Below are positions 50,987-60,398 of a DNA stretch of 64,000 nt, one piece after another; positions within the stretch are counted from its first letter, which is position 1; each line of letters starts with the position of its first letter. The notes under the pieces were generated by a model that worked only from the letters and a program-made list of their open reading frames with translations, had not been told where the DNA came from and made no database searches. Both the position numbers and the translations under genes were made by a program. Origin of the DNA: CAYZJV01 sp049310885 (GTDB taxonomy: Bacteria > Spirochaetota > Spirochaetia > Sphaerochaetales > Sphaerochaetaceae); assembly GCF_049310885.1 (NCBI RefSeq), contig NZ_JBMDYO010000002.1, forward strand, positions 124,001 to 188,000. The letters run 5' to 3'.

Positions 50987-52517
50987 GGTGGGTATCCTTT
51001 TCCAAGTCCCTTGAGGACAAAGCGAGAACAAGGTGATCTTTGCCTATATCGTCACATCCATCGATATCGGCGAATGTCCTAGCAAGACGGAGGGTTTTAT
51101 AGCGTGCCCGCACGGAGAGATGCTCCCTTTCATAGGCACGTTGTAACAATCGTGCGCACCGATCATCCAGAATGCAGTATTTTCGGAGATGTGAGCTTCT
51201 CATCTCCGAGTTGGTGGAAATGGCATCCCCACCCTTACGAAACCGGCTGGATTGCCGTTCTCTGGCTAGCATGACGGACTCCCGCAGGGTCGCACTGCTG
51301 ATCTTACCGCTCATCAGATGACCGTCACTGAATGCCACCCTTCCGACGAATTTTTGCATATCTATGCGGTCCAGAACCGGTCCCGATACCCGCTGACGGT
51401 AGGTACGAATCGCATGGGGAGTACATTCGCAGCGGTTGGTCCCACCATACCCGCAAGGACAGGGATTCATGGCTGCCACCAACATAAAATCGGAGGGATA
51501 CCGGTTGGTCTGGTTCACCCGGCTTATGGTGACCCGTTTATCCTCCAATGGTAATCTGAGTGATTCCAGGGTCTTACGGCTGAACTCGGGTAACTCATCC
51601 AGAAAGAGGATACCACGATGGGCCAAGGTGACCTCTCCCGGACTCGCATAGGGGCCTCCTCCTATCAAGGCATGGCTGGACATGTTGTAGTGGGGACTCC
51701 TGAATGGTCTGCTTTCTTTCAGTTCATGTCCATCGAGTTCACCCGCTATGCTATATATCGAGGAGACCTCCAGGATTTCCTGTTCATCCATGGGAGGCAA
51801 GATGGTGGGCAACAGTTTCGCCATCAGTGATTTTCCGCTACCGGGCAGTCCTATCAACAACAGGTTGTGGTTTCCAGCCACTGCAGCTGCCAGAAAAGGG
51901 AGAATGTCCTCATGACCTACCACATCGGCATAATCGCCCATCTTCTCCTTATCAGCAGGATTTTGGACCACTACCATACGTCGATGGGAAGCAATATACA
52001 GTCTCCCTTCCAGATACGCGACCACTTGGGCTACTGTCTTACAGGCGATAACCTCGATACCACCAACCAACGATGCCTCATCGGCACAATCGAGGGGTAC
52101 GATCAGACGTTTCCACCCGAGCTTACGTGCCTGCACTGCCATGGGTAGCACCCCATTGAATCCTACCAGGTTACCGGTGGTGCTGATCCCGCCTACCACG
52201 GCAGTCTTCTCCCAATCCTCTATGATCGGCATTACCTGCGCCGATTCGACCAGCATGCCCAAAATCATCGGTAGATCGAGGTAGGCTCCACGCTTTCTAA
52301 TATCGCTCGGGCTTAGGTTCACCACTACCTTCTTCGTAGGATACGCATAACCGAGCTCTTCGGTGCACGCCTCCATACGATCCTTCGCCTCCTTCACCGC
52401 ACTGTCACCCAATCCCACAATCGTAGTACCCGGCATTCCGGCGATTATGGCTACTTCCACTCCCATCGGGTATCCCGCGATACCGTCGATACCCAGACTC
52501 CTTATCACTGTAGCCAT
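50979..52517 (-). CDS. comM: ComM, YifB-family Mg-chelatase-like AAA+ helicase
   Basis: The 512-residue protein has an N-terminal ChlI-like domain (GVEVAIIAGMPGTTIVGLGDSAVKEAKDR), Walker A GLPGSGKS (~222-229), Walker B GILFLDELPEFS, sensor AAMNPCPCGYGG and a cysteine pair region. ComM promotes branch migration during natural transformation. It is the first gene of a comM-dprA-RAYT transcript. The intergenic region 52518-52784 shows no gene. Confidence 0.95.
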   Translation of the reverse strand: MATVIRSLGIDGIAGYPMGVEVAIIAGMPGTTIVGLGDSAVKEAKDRMEACTEELGYAYPTKKVVVNLSPSDIRKRGAYLDLPMILGMLVESAQVMPIIEDWEKTAVVGGISTTGNLVGFNGVLPMAVQARKLGWKRLIVPLDCADEASLVGGIEVIACKTVAQVVAYLEGRLYIASHRRMVVVQNPADKEKMGDYADVVGHEDILPFLAAAVAGNHNLLLIGLPGSGKSLMAKLLPTILPPMDEQEILEVSSIYSIAGELDGHELKESRPFRSPHYNMSSHALIGGGPYASPGEVTLAHRGILFLDELPEFSRKTLESLRLPLEDKRVTISRVNQTNRYPSDFMLVAAMNPCPCGYGGTNRCECTPHAIRTYRQRVSGPVLDRIDMQKFVGRVAFSDGHLMSGKISSATLRESVMLARERQSSRFRKGGDAISTNSEMRSSHLRKYCILDDRCARLLQRAYEREHLSVRARYKTLRLARTFADIDGCDDIGKDHLVLALSSRDLEKDTHHV

Positions 52518-52784
52518 GGCATTCCATTTCCTCCTTCACCCCTACTTACGGTAAAGAAGTGAATTCTGCTTCACGTATATCTTCTTATAAGGAAAGTATG
52601 TCCAAAGGTTTCGGAAGGTTACACTGGAATCAGTAGCAGGCGCCTGCAATCACGATACCATGATTCTAGCACCCGAAACCCTGTTTAACTTGAAGAGGTG
52701 GAGACGGAAACTGGTTCTGATAGTCTCCCGGAAAATTACGAAAAGCTACAGCATTATGTTTCGGCTTGATTCAAAATCATCCGT

Positions 52785-53150
52785 TCATTGATGATCCGTT
52801 TGCTCAGCGGCTACATATTTTTGATTGCGACTGCTCGGTTTGTCTGGGTGGGTCATCTGTATTCTCCCCGATTCAAGCAGCGGCTTAAGAAAATTTAAAG
52901 AAAAATGTCTCACATCCTTATAGCCACAATGTTCCGCAATCTCTTTTCTTCCTCGTGGTATTACACAATACTGTAGTATTGCTTCATGGATGCTATCTTG
53001 TTGGTTATCTTGTTGGTTATCTTGTTGGTTATCTTGTTGGTTATCTTGTTGGTTATCCTGCATGGGAGCTTTCGCGGTATCGGCCATAGTAGAGTAATTC
53101 ACATTCTTCAGCATCACTCGGAAGTCTGAAGGAGTGGAAAGAGGGAATGG
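52785..53150 (-). pseudogene. C-terminal remnant of an AlbA_2/RecG-like ATP-binding protein
   Basis: Upstream of ATG 53117 the same frame continues as STPSDFRVMLKNVNYSTM, the usual end of the HATPase_c_4-like part of these proteins. Then follow a DNQQ tandem repeat and the C-terminal winged-helix YCVIPRGRKEIAEHCGYKDV, FLKPLLESGRIQMT. The AlbA_2 N-terminus is missing, and the break coincides with repeat copy J. It might still be translated from 53117. Confidence 0.6.
52998..53057. repeat. Five tandem copies of a 12-bp unit
   Basis: TTGTTGGTTATC is repeated five times without change, encoding (DNQQ)n on the minus strand in a linker between two domains. As the unit is a multiple of three, copy-number change would alter linker length but keep frame. 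Confidence 0.9.
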
Positions 53151-53262
53151 AGGGAAAGGCCTTTCCCTACGCGCCTGTTGGCTGTTCAGCTCTTCTGGTT
53201 CTGCTCACATTCTGTACGCAGGAAGTGCTGGCCAATGCGTCACTACCCTTTCTGGGAAGTCT
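53139..53262 (+). repeat. Structured dispersed element, copy J (divergent core)
   Basis: The layout matches the family core (GGGAAAGGCCTTTCCC hairpin, outer stem, inner stem, loop TCACATTCTGTAC, terminal CTACCC), with many substitutions. The outer stem is TTGGC/GCCAA where others have ATCGG/CCGAT. The inner stem is TTCTGC/GCAGG where others have CTTGC/GCAAG, so pairing is kept despite sequence change. It marks the broken end of the AlbA_2-like remnant. Confidence 0.6.
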
Positions 53263-53375
53263 ATGTGTTTTATTTGTCCTCCAGTGAGAGTATAAAGGAT
53301 AGATGAATTTATTTGTGTTATTGTTATCGATATTGCTATTAAATGATCAAAAAAAATCCGAAGTTTTCAAACCCG

Positions 53376-54035
53376 GATTCGCAATGTGGAATTCTTGGAA
53401 AACGTACTCGGTTCCCGAAATCCTGAAATCATGCTTCTAGCACCCTAAAACCCCGATTATTTTGGGGAATGTGGATTTCGTACCTGGTACCGATAGTCCT
53501 GGCTATGCGGCTCTCCCCGAAATTCCGGTTGCTCGTTAAGCGAAAGGCGCTCAGCGAGTAACTATCCTTGTGGACATCGATACCAATGTGGATTACTATA
53601 TTCATAGTGACCTCCATTTGCATGCGGTAGCCGCATACGGTTTAAGTTGTTCTTATTCCCAGTATGCTCGGTGAATCCACGTTTTGCAAACTGGGAGGTC
53701 ACTTCATATTGTCTGGCACCGATAGTCTCGCAGAACGCACGAACTGACTGTCCGCTTTCATCGAATTCTTTGAGATATGCGATCCTTTGGTCGTGAGTGT
53801 ACTGATGATAATTCATTGTTCCCATACCATCCCTCCTAGAAATGAGTATGGTCAAAACCCTCCAGATCTGCCATCCATGGTGTTGGGTTGACACGTACTT
53901 AAAACCTGATTCGCAATGTGGTTTTATTGGAAACCGTACCCGGTACCCGAAATCCCGAAATCATGCACCTACCCCCTTAAAACCCCGATTATTTTGGGAA
54001 ATGTGGAGTCCGTACCTGGTACCGATAGTCGGCAT
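53376..54035 (-). mobile_element. IS debris: truncated IS110-type transposase, orfA-like fragment and ~125-bp direct repeats
   Basis: 53429-53605 encodes a 58-residue truncated IS110/IS1111-type start (MNIVIHIGIDVHKDSYSLSA) with GGAGG before the ATG; only the first D of the DEDD site region remains. 53562-53825 is a small frame with an orfA-like HTH (YTHDQRIAYLKEFDESG, VRAFCETIG). Related ~125-bp sequences occur at 53376-53500 and 53908-54032, both encoding degenerate pieces of the same transposase (TIGTRY, HIxQNNRGF). Nothing here looks active. 53263-53375 is AT-rich. Confidence 0.65.
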
Positions 54036-54114
54036 GATAGGGAATCAGTGCCACAAGGTCACTGTGGACACCGATTGTAAAGGTACGATATATTCTTTAT
54101 ATTTTGTGCAGGAC

Positions 54115-55125
54115 TTAGATTGAATCGCGCCAGATGATCTCCGCATCAAGGATGACTTCCTTGATCGATTGTTTATTGGCCATCAGATCATCAAGCAAGA
54201 GAAAACCGGAGGTTCCCAACTGATCCACAGGATACTTGATTGTGGACAACCCTGGTCTCACATACTTGAGTACGTCGATATTATCGAATCCCATCACTCC
54301 AACATCCTGAGGAATATCCCTTCCCAAATCCTGGAAAAGTTTAATGAGCTCCAGAGCGAAAATATCACTGGCACAGAAGAATGCTGTCCGCTTCTCCAGC
54401 TTCATTTCGGCAATCTCTTTCAGATACATCTCAGTAATGAAAGCATGGTGTTCTATACCGCGTTTCTCAACAAATCGGGAAAAGGTACGAAATCGCTGAT
54501 CGATTTCCCAGTAGTTGTGCTTATAGCTACGATCGAAGAACGGACTGACGAAGTTGATCGCCCGATACCCTTTGGCAATGATTCCCATCAATGCCTTCTC
54601 GATGGCTTTGCAATTGTCCAACCCAACAAAAGGGATCTCAGGAGCACCTTTAGGTCCATGTACCCTATTGGCCAGCAAGACCACTGGCTTATCAATGTCC
54701 ATGAGATACCGATAGAACTCCTGTCCGGTGTTCGTTGCGAACAGGAGGATACCGTCGACATTGCGTTGCAGCATATGCTCTATGATCTCGTACTCGCGCT
54801 TGGTATCACGCAATGAGATGGCTAACTGGATATAATAGTTATGTTCCCAAGCGACTTGCTGGATCGCATCCACCAGCAACGAGAAAAACCGGTTATTTAA
54901 GTCGTGAACAACCAATCCTATCTCATAGGTCTTGCCGCTTTGCAGACTCTGGGCTATCCGATCCGGTTTGTACCCATGCTGCTCTGCCATTTGCATCACT
55001 CTATCACGGGTAGCCTTGCTGACGCCAGGCTTGTTGTGTATCGCTCGATCGATGGTCCCTATGGAAACATCGCAGAGCCTGGCCAGATCCTTGATTGTGA
55101 TCTTAGGCCGTTTCGCATTCCTCAT
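54115..55125 (-). CDS. LacI-family regulator of the oligosaccharide operon
   Basis: The 336-residue protein has HTH ITIKDLARLCDVSIGTIDRAIHN and a ligand-binding domain (YEIGLVVHDLNNRFF..., MGFDNIDVLKYVRPGLS). It is the last gene of the operon and overlaps the glycosidase gene by 23 bp. The operators at 60399-60433 before the first gene are its probable targets. Confidence 0.9.
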   Translation of the reverse strand: MRNAKRPKITIKDLARLCDVSIGTIDRAIHNKPGVSKATRDRVMQMAEQHGYKPDRIAQSLQSGKTYEIGLVVHDLNNRFFSLLVDAIQQVAWEHNYYIQLAISLRDTKREYEIIEHMLQRNVDGILLFATNTGQEFYRYLMDIDKPVVLLANRVHGPKGAPEIPFVGLDNCKAIEKALMGIIAKGYRAINFVSPFFDRSYKHNYWEIDQRFRTFSRFVEKRGIEHHAFITEMYLKEIAEMKLEKRTAFFCASDIFALELIKLFQDLGRDIPQDVGVMGFDNIDVLKYVRPGLSTIKYPVDQLGTSGFLLLDDLMANKQSIKEVILDAEIIWRDSI

Positions 55126-57199
55126 AGACTACCTCAATTATATCCCAGAGAGAAACTCCATCGATTTTGATGGAGACGCTATTGCCTTCTTGTTTCCAGA
55201 ATAGTTGATTTTCCTCATAAATAGAAGTGATTGTTTTCACCCGATTCGCTAATGTGAGTTCCATGCTGATACCACTGACACGATCACGCTGCTCCATGTA
55301 GACGAATGGACGTTCAAAATTACCTTGCATCGTATCGAGAATACCGCAACTCAGACTCGACTCGCTGCCTGCGACCATCAGATGAACATGCATCTTGCCC
55401 TTGCTCCTATCATCATAGACTTCCGAGGCAACTCGCATGGGTGCGTCCAGCTGGACAACTGGCCAATCCCGCTCTGTATGAATGGTCTGCAGAACAAGTT
55501 CACGCAGCCCCTTGCTCGGTTGTTTGGCATAACTGCGCGCGATTGGTTGGTTGAAATGGATCATCATCCCTTTATCATATCTGATCTTGATAGCCAACGG
55601 ATAAAGGGAATCCTTGTAAGGTGAGGGAAGATTGTTGTGATAGAACGTCTTGGCATCATTCTCCACTATCGGATCGACTAGTGCCGGTGAATGCATCATC
55701 TCGGTTTCGCAAGAGGCTTGCTTTCCATCTAATCGGTACTGCTGGTAGGCTCCCCTCACCAACAGGTATGCGGGATTGGCTTCATCGCCACTTCTGATAT
55801 AGGAGAGGCTGTACGTGCTTTGTCCATCAGACAATATCCCATTGACAACCGAGGAATCCATCAAGGCATTGAGACCAAAGGAAACCACTAAACCACCTTG
55901 GAGGAGATACGCCTCCAATTCACCGATTGCATGGGGATCCAAATGTGAGACAGAGGGAAGGAACACCACGGGATATCGAGCCAGCATTTCGCTCGTCGCG
56001 TTTTCATCGAAGAGAAAATCCACCGGGAAGTGCGCATCACGAAGCAACTTGTAGGCGCCCACCACATCTTTGATAAAATCGGTCTGTTTTTGCATAGTCT
56101 TGGTATATTGGGAATGGTAGATTGCACCATAGCACAACCGCTCTCCTTCCAAGCAGCTTGCATGCTTGTGTATGGTCTGGAAAATGGTCCTGAGATCTTC
56201 GTGATACAGCTGCCCATCGATAGTTCCGTCATAGTATGGTTCGTCATCCAGGGTCACCATGCCTCCATGACTGAAGACGGTCATACACTCGAAGAACAAT
56301 TGGTCGTATGGTTTCCTCGTGAAATCCCACGTGTTCACAAATCGCCCGATAAGAGCTTCATAGGGACGACCATTGGCCACCCCACGGAGGAATCGGGAGA
56401 AGAATTCGGGTGATTGCAGGCCTGTCCAATCGGCATATGCTTCACCGGTGACCATGTCAGCTTCCGTCTGAGCTCCTATGGCCCGACTTCCCATGGACAG
56501 CGGTGAATAGGGATATCCCCAATAGTTGTTGAGAATCTGCAACTTGGGGTCCACTTTACGCAACACCGCGTATGCATCCCTAAAAAATTCCTCGATGTAG
56601 TCGAAACGGAAATCCAGGAACATGCTATCATCCAAAGTCAGGTCCCCAAGATCTTGACCATCCGGATGGAGAGTCTCGTATTTTTTTCGACAGTGATTGC
56701 AGTAGCATTTGCCATCTCCAATGATGGTCATGTCTATCCAAAAGCCATCGACAGAGGTCTCCTCGGCTATCTCTTGCAACTGGGACAAGACAAAAGACCG
56801 GTATGGAGAGTTCACGCACAATGTTTTCCACCTAAATTGCTGTGAATCGAATTCCCCTTCACGGTCCAAGGTCAGCCATTCGGGGTGGAGTGCTGCTTGG
56901 AACTCGTCCCAAGCAACTGAATAGTAGGCTATCACCTCTTTCCCCGCCGCATGGAGACGTTTGGTGGTTTCACGTAAGAGATCAAGCGAACCGAGTCCCG
57001 CATGCTTGTGACCGATCTTTGTATCGTAGTAGGCGTTGCCATACTGGCATTTCGCGTAGAGGATGACCGAATCGGCATCCGATGCAATCAACGCGGAAGA
57101 GAGATCGTCCACGTCGAACCTTCGCGCCACATCCGATTCGTTCCACTCGGGGAGGTGCATGTCGAAGAAAATTCTTGTCTTAGTCGTTGTAGTGTCCAT
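55103..57199 (-). CDS. Intracellular glycoside-hydrolase-like protein (GHL6/alpha-amylase superfamily) with trimerisation-like domain
   Basis: The 698-residue protein has no signal peptide. The N-terminal ~330 residues resemble the putative glycosyl hydrolase GHL6/fucosidase-like TIM barrel (VILYAKCQYGNAYYDTKIGHKH, EVIAYYSVAWDEF, VDGFWIDMTIIGDGKCYCNHC). An Asp in the DGFWIDM strand is a candidate nucleophile. A flavodoxin-like domain near 370-450 (GAYKLLRDAHFPVDFLFDEN, VVFLPSVSHLD) recalls the trimerisation domain of GH42 enzymes. It follows the permeases and so probably splits the imported oligosaccharide in the cytoplasm. Linkage unknown. Confidence 0.75.
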   Translation of the reverse strand: MDTTTTKTRIFFDMHLPEWNESDVARRFDVDDLSSALIASDADSVILYAKCQYGNAYYDTKIGHKHAGLGSLDLLRETTKRLHAAGKEVIAYYSVAWDEFQAALHPEWLTLDREGEFDSQQFRWKTLCVNSPYRSFVLSQLQEIAEETSVDGFWIDMTIIGDGKCYCNHCRKKYETLHPDGQDLGDLTLDDSMFLDFRFDYIEEFFRDAYAVLRKVDPKLQILNNYWGYPYSPLSMGSRAIGAQTEADMVTGEAYADWTGLQSPEFFSRFLRGVANGRPYEALIGRFVNTWDFTRKPYDQLFFECMTVFSHGGMVTLDDEPYYDGTIDGQLYHEDLRTIFQTIHKHASCLEGERLCYGAIYHSQYTKTMQKQTDFIKDVVGAYKLLRDAHFPVDFLFDENATSEMLARYPVVFLPSVSHLDPHAIGELEAYLLQGGLVVSFGLNALMDSSVVNGILSDGQSTYSLSYIRSGDEANPAYLLVRGAYQQYRLDGKQASCETEMMHSPALVDPIVENDAKTFYHNNLPSPYKDSLYPLAIKIRYDKGMMIHFNQPIARSYAKQPSKGLRELVLQTIHTERDWPVVQLDAPMRVASEVYDDRSKGKMHVHLMVAGSESSLSCGILDTMQGNFERPFVYMEQRDRVSGISMELTLANRVKTITSIYEENQLFWKQEGNSVSIKIDGVSLWDIIEVVYEECETA

Positions 57200-57202
57200 G
57201 AG

Positions 57203-58072
57203 TTATCCTTTGATTCCTGTCGATGTGATACCTGCGACATAGTATTTCTGAAGAAAGAGGAATATGAAGATGATAGGAATAGTGGCAATCAGCATTCCGG
57301 CATACAGGACACCGAAATCGTTGAAATACAATCCCGAATAGATATAGTTGATGGCTACCTGGAGCAGCATCTTCGACTCCGAGGAAATGAAGGTCACTGG
57401 TACAAGGAAACTGTCCCACTGCTGGAGGAAGATCTGAAGTCCCAGAGTGATAAGTGCGGCTTTAGAAAGCGGCAGCATGAGTTTTCCGAAGATGTGCAGT
57501 CTGGAACACCCGTCGATACATGCCGCCTCTTCGATCTCCTTCGGTATCCCGAGGAAGAATTGCCGCATGAAGAATATCCCAAAAGCATTGGCACCGAATG
57601 GAATGATCAACGAAGTCAAGGTATTCATCATCCCCATCTGATAAATCTGTCTATAGAGTGGAATGATTAGGATTTCCACGGGAATGGCCAATGTAGCCAA
57701 TATGAGAATGAAGATGATGTCACGCCCAGGGAATTGGATCTTGGCGAACGCATATGCGGCCATGGAATTCAGTATCAGATTCAACGCAGTGACGGTGACA
57801 CTCACGAATACGGTGAGCAAGAAGACTCGGGGAATATTCACCAGCTCGAACAGCCGGGTGAAATTTTGTAGGGTGGGAGTCTTTGGTATGAATGTATATT
57901 GATCGATTCCCTGCATCGTGACAATTTCCTGGTTGCTTCTAAAGGCGAGGGAGAATCCCCATACGACTGGCACCAAAGTCACCAGTAGCAGGAGTACGAG
58001 GAGTACGAACCGGATGAGACCGACCAACTGTTTTGTTTGGAATATTTGGGGAATTTCTTGTCTACTGTTCAT
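57203..58072 (-). CDS. Carbohydrate ABC transporter permease, MalG type (oligosaccharide operon)
   Basis: I start at ATG 58072 (GGAGAG upstream). Six helices and the EAA loop EEAACIDGCSRLHIFGKLMLPLSK identify the MalG-like subunit. It lies 3 bp before the glycosidase gene and overlaps the MalF-like gene. Confidence 0.9.
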   Translation of the reverse strand: MNSRQEIPQIFQTKQLVGLIRFVLLVLLLLVTLVPVVWGFSLAFRSNQEIVTMQGIDQYTFIPKTPTLQNFTRLFELVNIPRVFLLTVFVSVTVTALNLILNSMAAYAFAKIQFPGRDIIFILILATLAIPVEILIIPLYRQIYQMGMMNTLTSLIIPFGANAFGIFFMRQFFLGIPKEIEEAACIDGCSRLHIFGKLMLPLSKAALITLGLQIFLQQWDSFLVPVTFISSESKMLLQVAINYIYSGLYFNDFGVLYAGMLIATIPIIFIFLFLQKYYVAGITSTGIKG

Positions 58073-58943
58073 GTCGCTCTCCAATTTTTATCTGGATCGT
58101 TCCCACTGCAATGAGAAAAATGAATACAACCACCATGACAGCCGAGGCGTATCCCACATCTCCGAAACGGAATGCCATGCGCCATGCATAGTGGACCAAC
58201 AAATCCGTAGAACCCCGTGGACCACCGTTGGTCATGACGAATACGGGTGTGAAGACTTTCACCACAGAATCCATAGTGGTGATGAGCAAGATGAATAAGA
58301 TGGTGCGCCGAAGCATTGGGATGGTGATATTCCACAACTTCCTCAAAGCACTCGCCCCATCGATTTCCGCTGATTCATAGAGTTCACCGGGAATCTCGTT
58401 CAATCCTGCGATGAAGATCATCATGAAGTAAGGCCAACTTTTCCAGATACAGGTGATGATCAACGAGAATAGTGCCTGCGTGGGATCATTGAGGAACCCC
58501 TGTCTGGACCCCTGGAATGCTACAATCACCGAATTGATAAGGCCATAGTCATGGTTGTACAGTCCCTTCCAGAGATAGCCTACGACCACGAAGGATATGA
58601 TCACGGGTATGAAGAAGATGGTTCTGACCACTGATGACATCTTTCGTCCGCTTTGCACGATCAAGGCACCGATGAAAGCCAAGATGGTTTGGAACACCAC
58701 CACCGAGGCCATGAATTTCAGCGTGACCGTGAATGAGCGGAAAAAGTCCCTGTTCTTTACAAGATCACGATAGTTATCCAATCCTGCAAATATGGTTCTT
58801 CCCATGATGTTTGCATCGAAGAAACTCAGATACACCAATCGTAGCGCGGGAAAGATCACAAAGACGGCGATAATGATCAGTGCCGGAGCTATGAAACCAT
58901 ATCCGTCGATCAAATTTCTTCTTCTACTGTGGGAACCTGTCAT
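58062..58943 (-). CDS. Carbohydrate ABC transporter permease, MalF type (oligosaccharide operon)
   Basis: The 293-residue six-helix permease has EAA loop YESAEIDGASALRKLWNITIPML. GAGGTAGG precedes the ATG. As in the polyol operon there is no dedicated ATPase gene, so a shared ATPase is expected. Confidence 0.9.
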   Translation of the reverse strand: MTGSHSRRRNLIDGYGFIAPALIIIAVFVIFPALRLVYLSFFDANIMGRTIFAGLDNYRDLVKNRDFFRSFTVTLKFMASVVVFQTILAFIGALIVQSGRKMSSVVRTIFFIPVIISFVVVGYLWKGLYNHDYGLINSVIVAFQGSRQGFLNDPTQALFSLIITCIWKSWPYFMMIFIAGLNEIPGELYESAEIDGASALRKLWNITIPMLRRTILFILLITTMDSVVKVFTPVFVMTNGGPRGSTDLLVHYAWRMAFRFGDVGYASAVMVVVFIFLIAVGTIQIKIGERHEQ

Positions 58944-58973
58944 GCCTACCTCGTATCGTCTAATATAAATGGT

Positions 58974-59009
58974 GGTGGGTCGGGGTCTTTTGAGGAACTC
59001 CGCCCCACC
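58974..59009 (-). promoter_or_regulatory. Stem-loop after the oligosaccharide-binding-protein gene
   Basis: GGTGGG (58974-58979) with CGG (58981-58983) pairs with CCG (59000-59002) and CCCACC (59004-59009), with one mismatch between them. It lies between the binding-protein stop and the MalF-like start. No T run. Confidence 0.6.
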
Positions 59010-59035
59010 TCTGTGTCACTTGATATCAAGTACTC

Positions 59036-60316
59036 TTATTGCAATGCGGCGTTCATCTTTTGTACGGCTTCCTCGAAAGCTACGTCAACAGATTCACCGA
59101 ATGCAACAGCATTGTATGCATCCATGAGTGCCTCCGAAATCTTCGGATACACGGGAGTTACCGGTCGACTTTTCGCCGAATGGATCAACTGATCTTTGAT
59201 GATGTCATACGGGGGTTGCGACATGTCGGAAATTGCCAAGGTGGATTCACGCGCCGGAAGATTACCTGTGTTGCTGCAATAGATGTATGAACCTTCGGTA
59301 TCGGTGATCGCAGAGACCACTTCCCATGCCAAATCCTTGTTCTTGCTCTGACGGGTGATCGCAAGGTTCCAGCTACCGGAATTACTCGCTTCCGCAGCAC
59401 CTTTCGGCAATGGCATCGCACCCCATTTCCCGTCAAAGAATTCGGGAAAATTGTTCTGCCAGGTACCGACCATCCATGGACCGTTGATATACATGGCGAC
59501 ACGCTCGGATGCCAATGGATTATTCATGCTGATTGATGGAGCAACTTCATATTTGTTGAACAGGTCGGCATAGAATTGCAAAGCCGCTTTACTTTCCGGG
59601 CTATTGAAATATCCATCGACGGTGGTGCCGTCCGGGCTGATGATCTCAGATCCATACCACCAGGTCCATAACATCTGGGTGAATGTCATGCCTTCGTTAC
59701 GGTTGTCCACGGAAAACATCTGCGGGAACAGTCCATAGACTTCCACATTGCCGTTCTTATCACGTTTGGTCAGTTTGATCGCAGCTTCGAGCAGTTCATC
59801 CAACGACCATGCATCTTCATACGTGGTGGGAGCGACAATACCAGCTTCCTTGAACATCTCTCGGTTGTAGTATAAGACGCAGTTAGCCTCATTGAGAGGA
59901 CTTGCCCAGATATTGCCTTGCCATTGCATAGCTTCTTGAGCAGAACCCACCAGATCATCGAAGTCATCCCTATCCCAATATGCATCGAGAGGTTCCAAAG
60001 CATTCATTTCGGCATAGTACCCGATGTTCGGAGCATCTATACAGATGATATCCCCCACTTCACCTCCTGCGAGCATCATGCGGATTTTGTTCTCGTACTG
60101 GTTCTGGGGAACCATTCGCAACTCGACTTTGTCGGCCAAGCCCTTCTCTTCCAAAGCCTCCATCCAATACTCGGGAAACAAGTCCGAGAATGTCTCGATG
60201 ATGATCTTGTCAGACGATACAGACTCATCTTGGCCCTGGGCAAACAAACCGCTGCTGCTACCCAACAGGAAGCATACCAAGATTAGCGAAAGCACAAACA
60301 GTTTCTTCTCTTTCAT
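59036..60316 (-). CDS. Oligosaccharide-binding protein of CUT1 ABC transporter
   Basis: The 426-residue family-1 solute-binding protein has a signal peptide MKEKKLFVLSLILVCFLLGSSSG, then LFAQGQDES. Body motifs include GDIICIDAPNIGYYAEM, WASPLNEANCVLYYNREMFKEAG and INGPWMVGTWQNNFPEF. AAAAGGAG lies before the ATG. It is the first gene of the operon, downstream of a promoter with LacI-type operators. Confidence 0.9.
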   Translation of the reverse strand: MKEKKLFVLSLILVCFLLGSSSGLFAQGQDESVSSDKIIIETFSDLFPEYWMEALEEKGLADKVELRMVPQNQYENKIRMMLAGGEVGDIICIDAPNIGYYAEMNALEPLDAYWDRDDFDDLVGSAQEAMQWQGNIWASPLNEANCVLYYNREMFKEAGIVAPTTYEDAWSLDELLEAAIKLTKRDKNGNVEVYGLFPQMFSVDNRNEGMTFTQMLWTWWYGSEIISPDGTTVDGYFNSPESKAALQFYADLFNKYEVAPSISMNNPLASERVAMYINGPWMVGTWQNNFPEFFDGKWGAMPLPKGAAEASNSGSWNLAITRQSKNKDLAWEVVSAITDTEGSYIYCSNTGNLPARESTLAISDMSQPPYDIIKDQLIHSAKSRPVTPVYPKISEALMDAYNAVAFGESVDVAFEEAVQKMNAALQ

Positions 60317-60398
60317 TTTACCAACTCCTTTTATGGTGTTTCACAGTTCAATTCCTGATAATCATACATGATACATAAAAGCAAGATTATATTGACTC

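Noticed and set aside
52998..53057. CRISPR-like repeat array
   Set aside because: The units are contiguous 12-mers without spacers and encode a DNQQ linker in frame; no cas gene is nearby.
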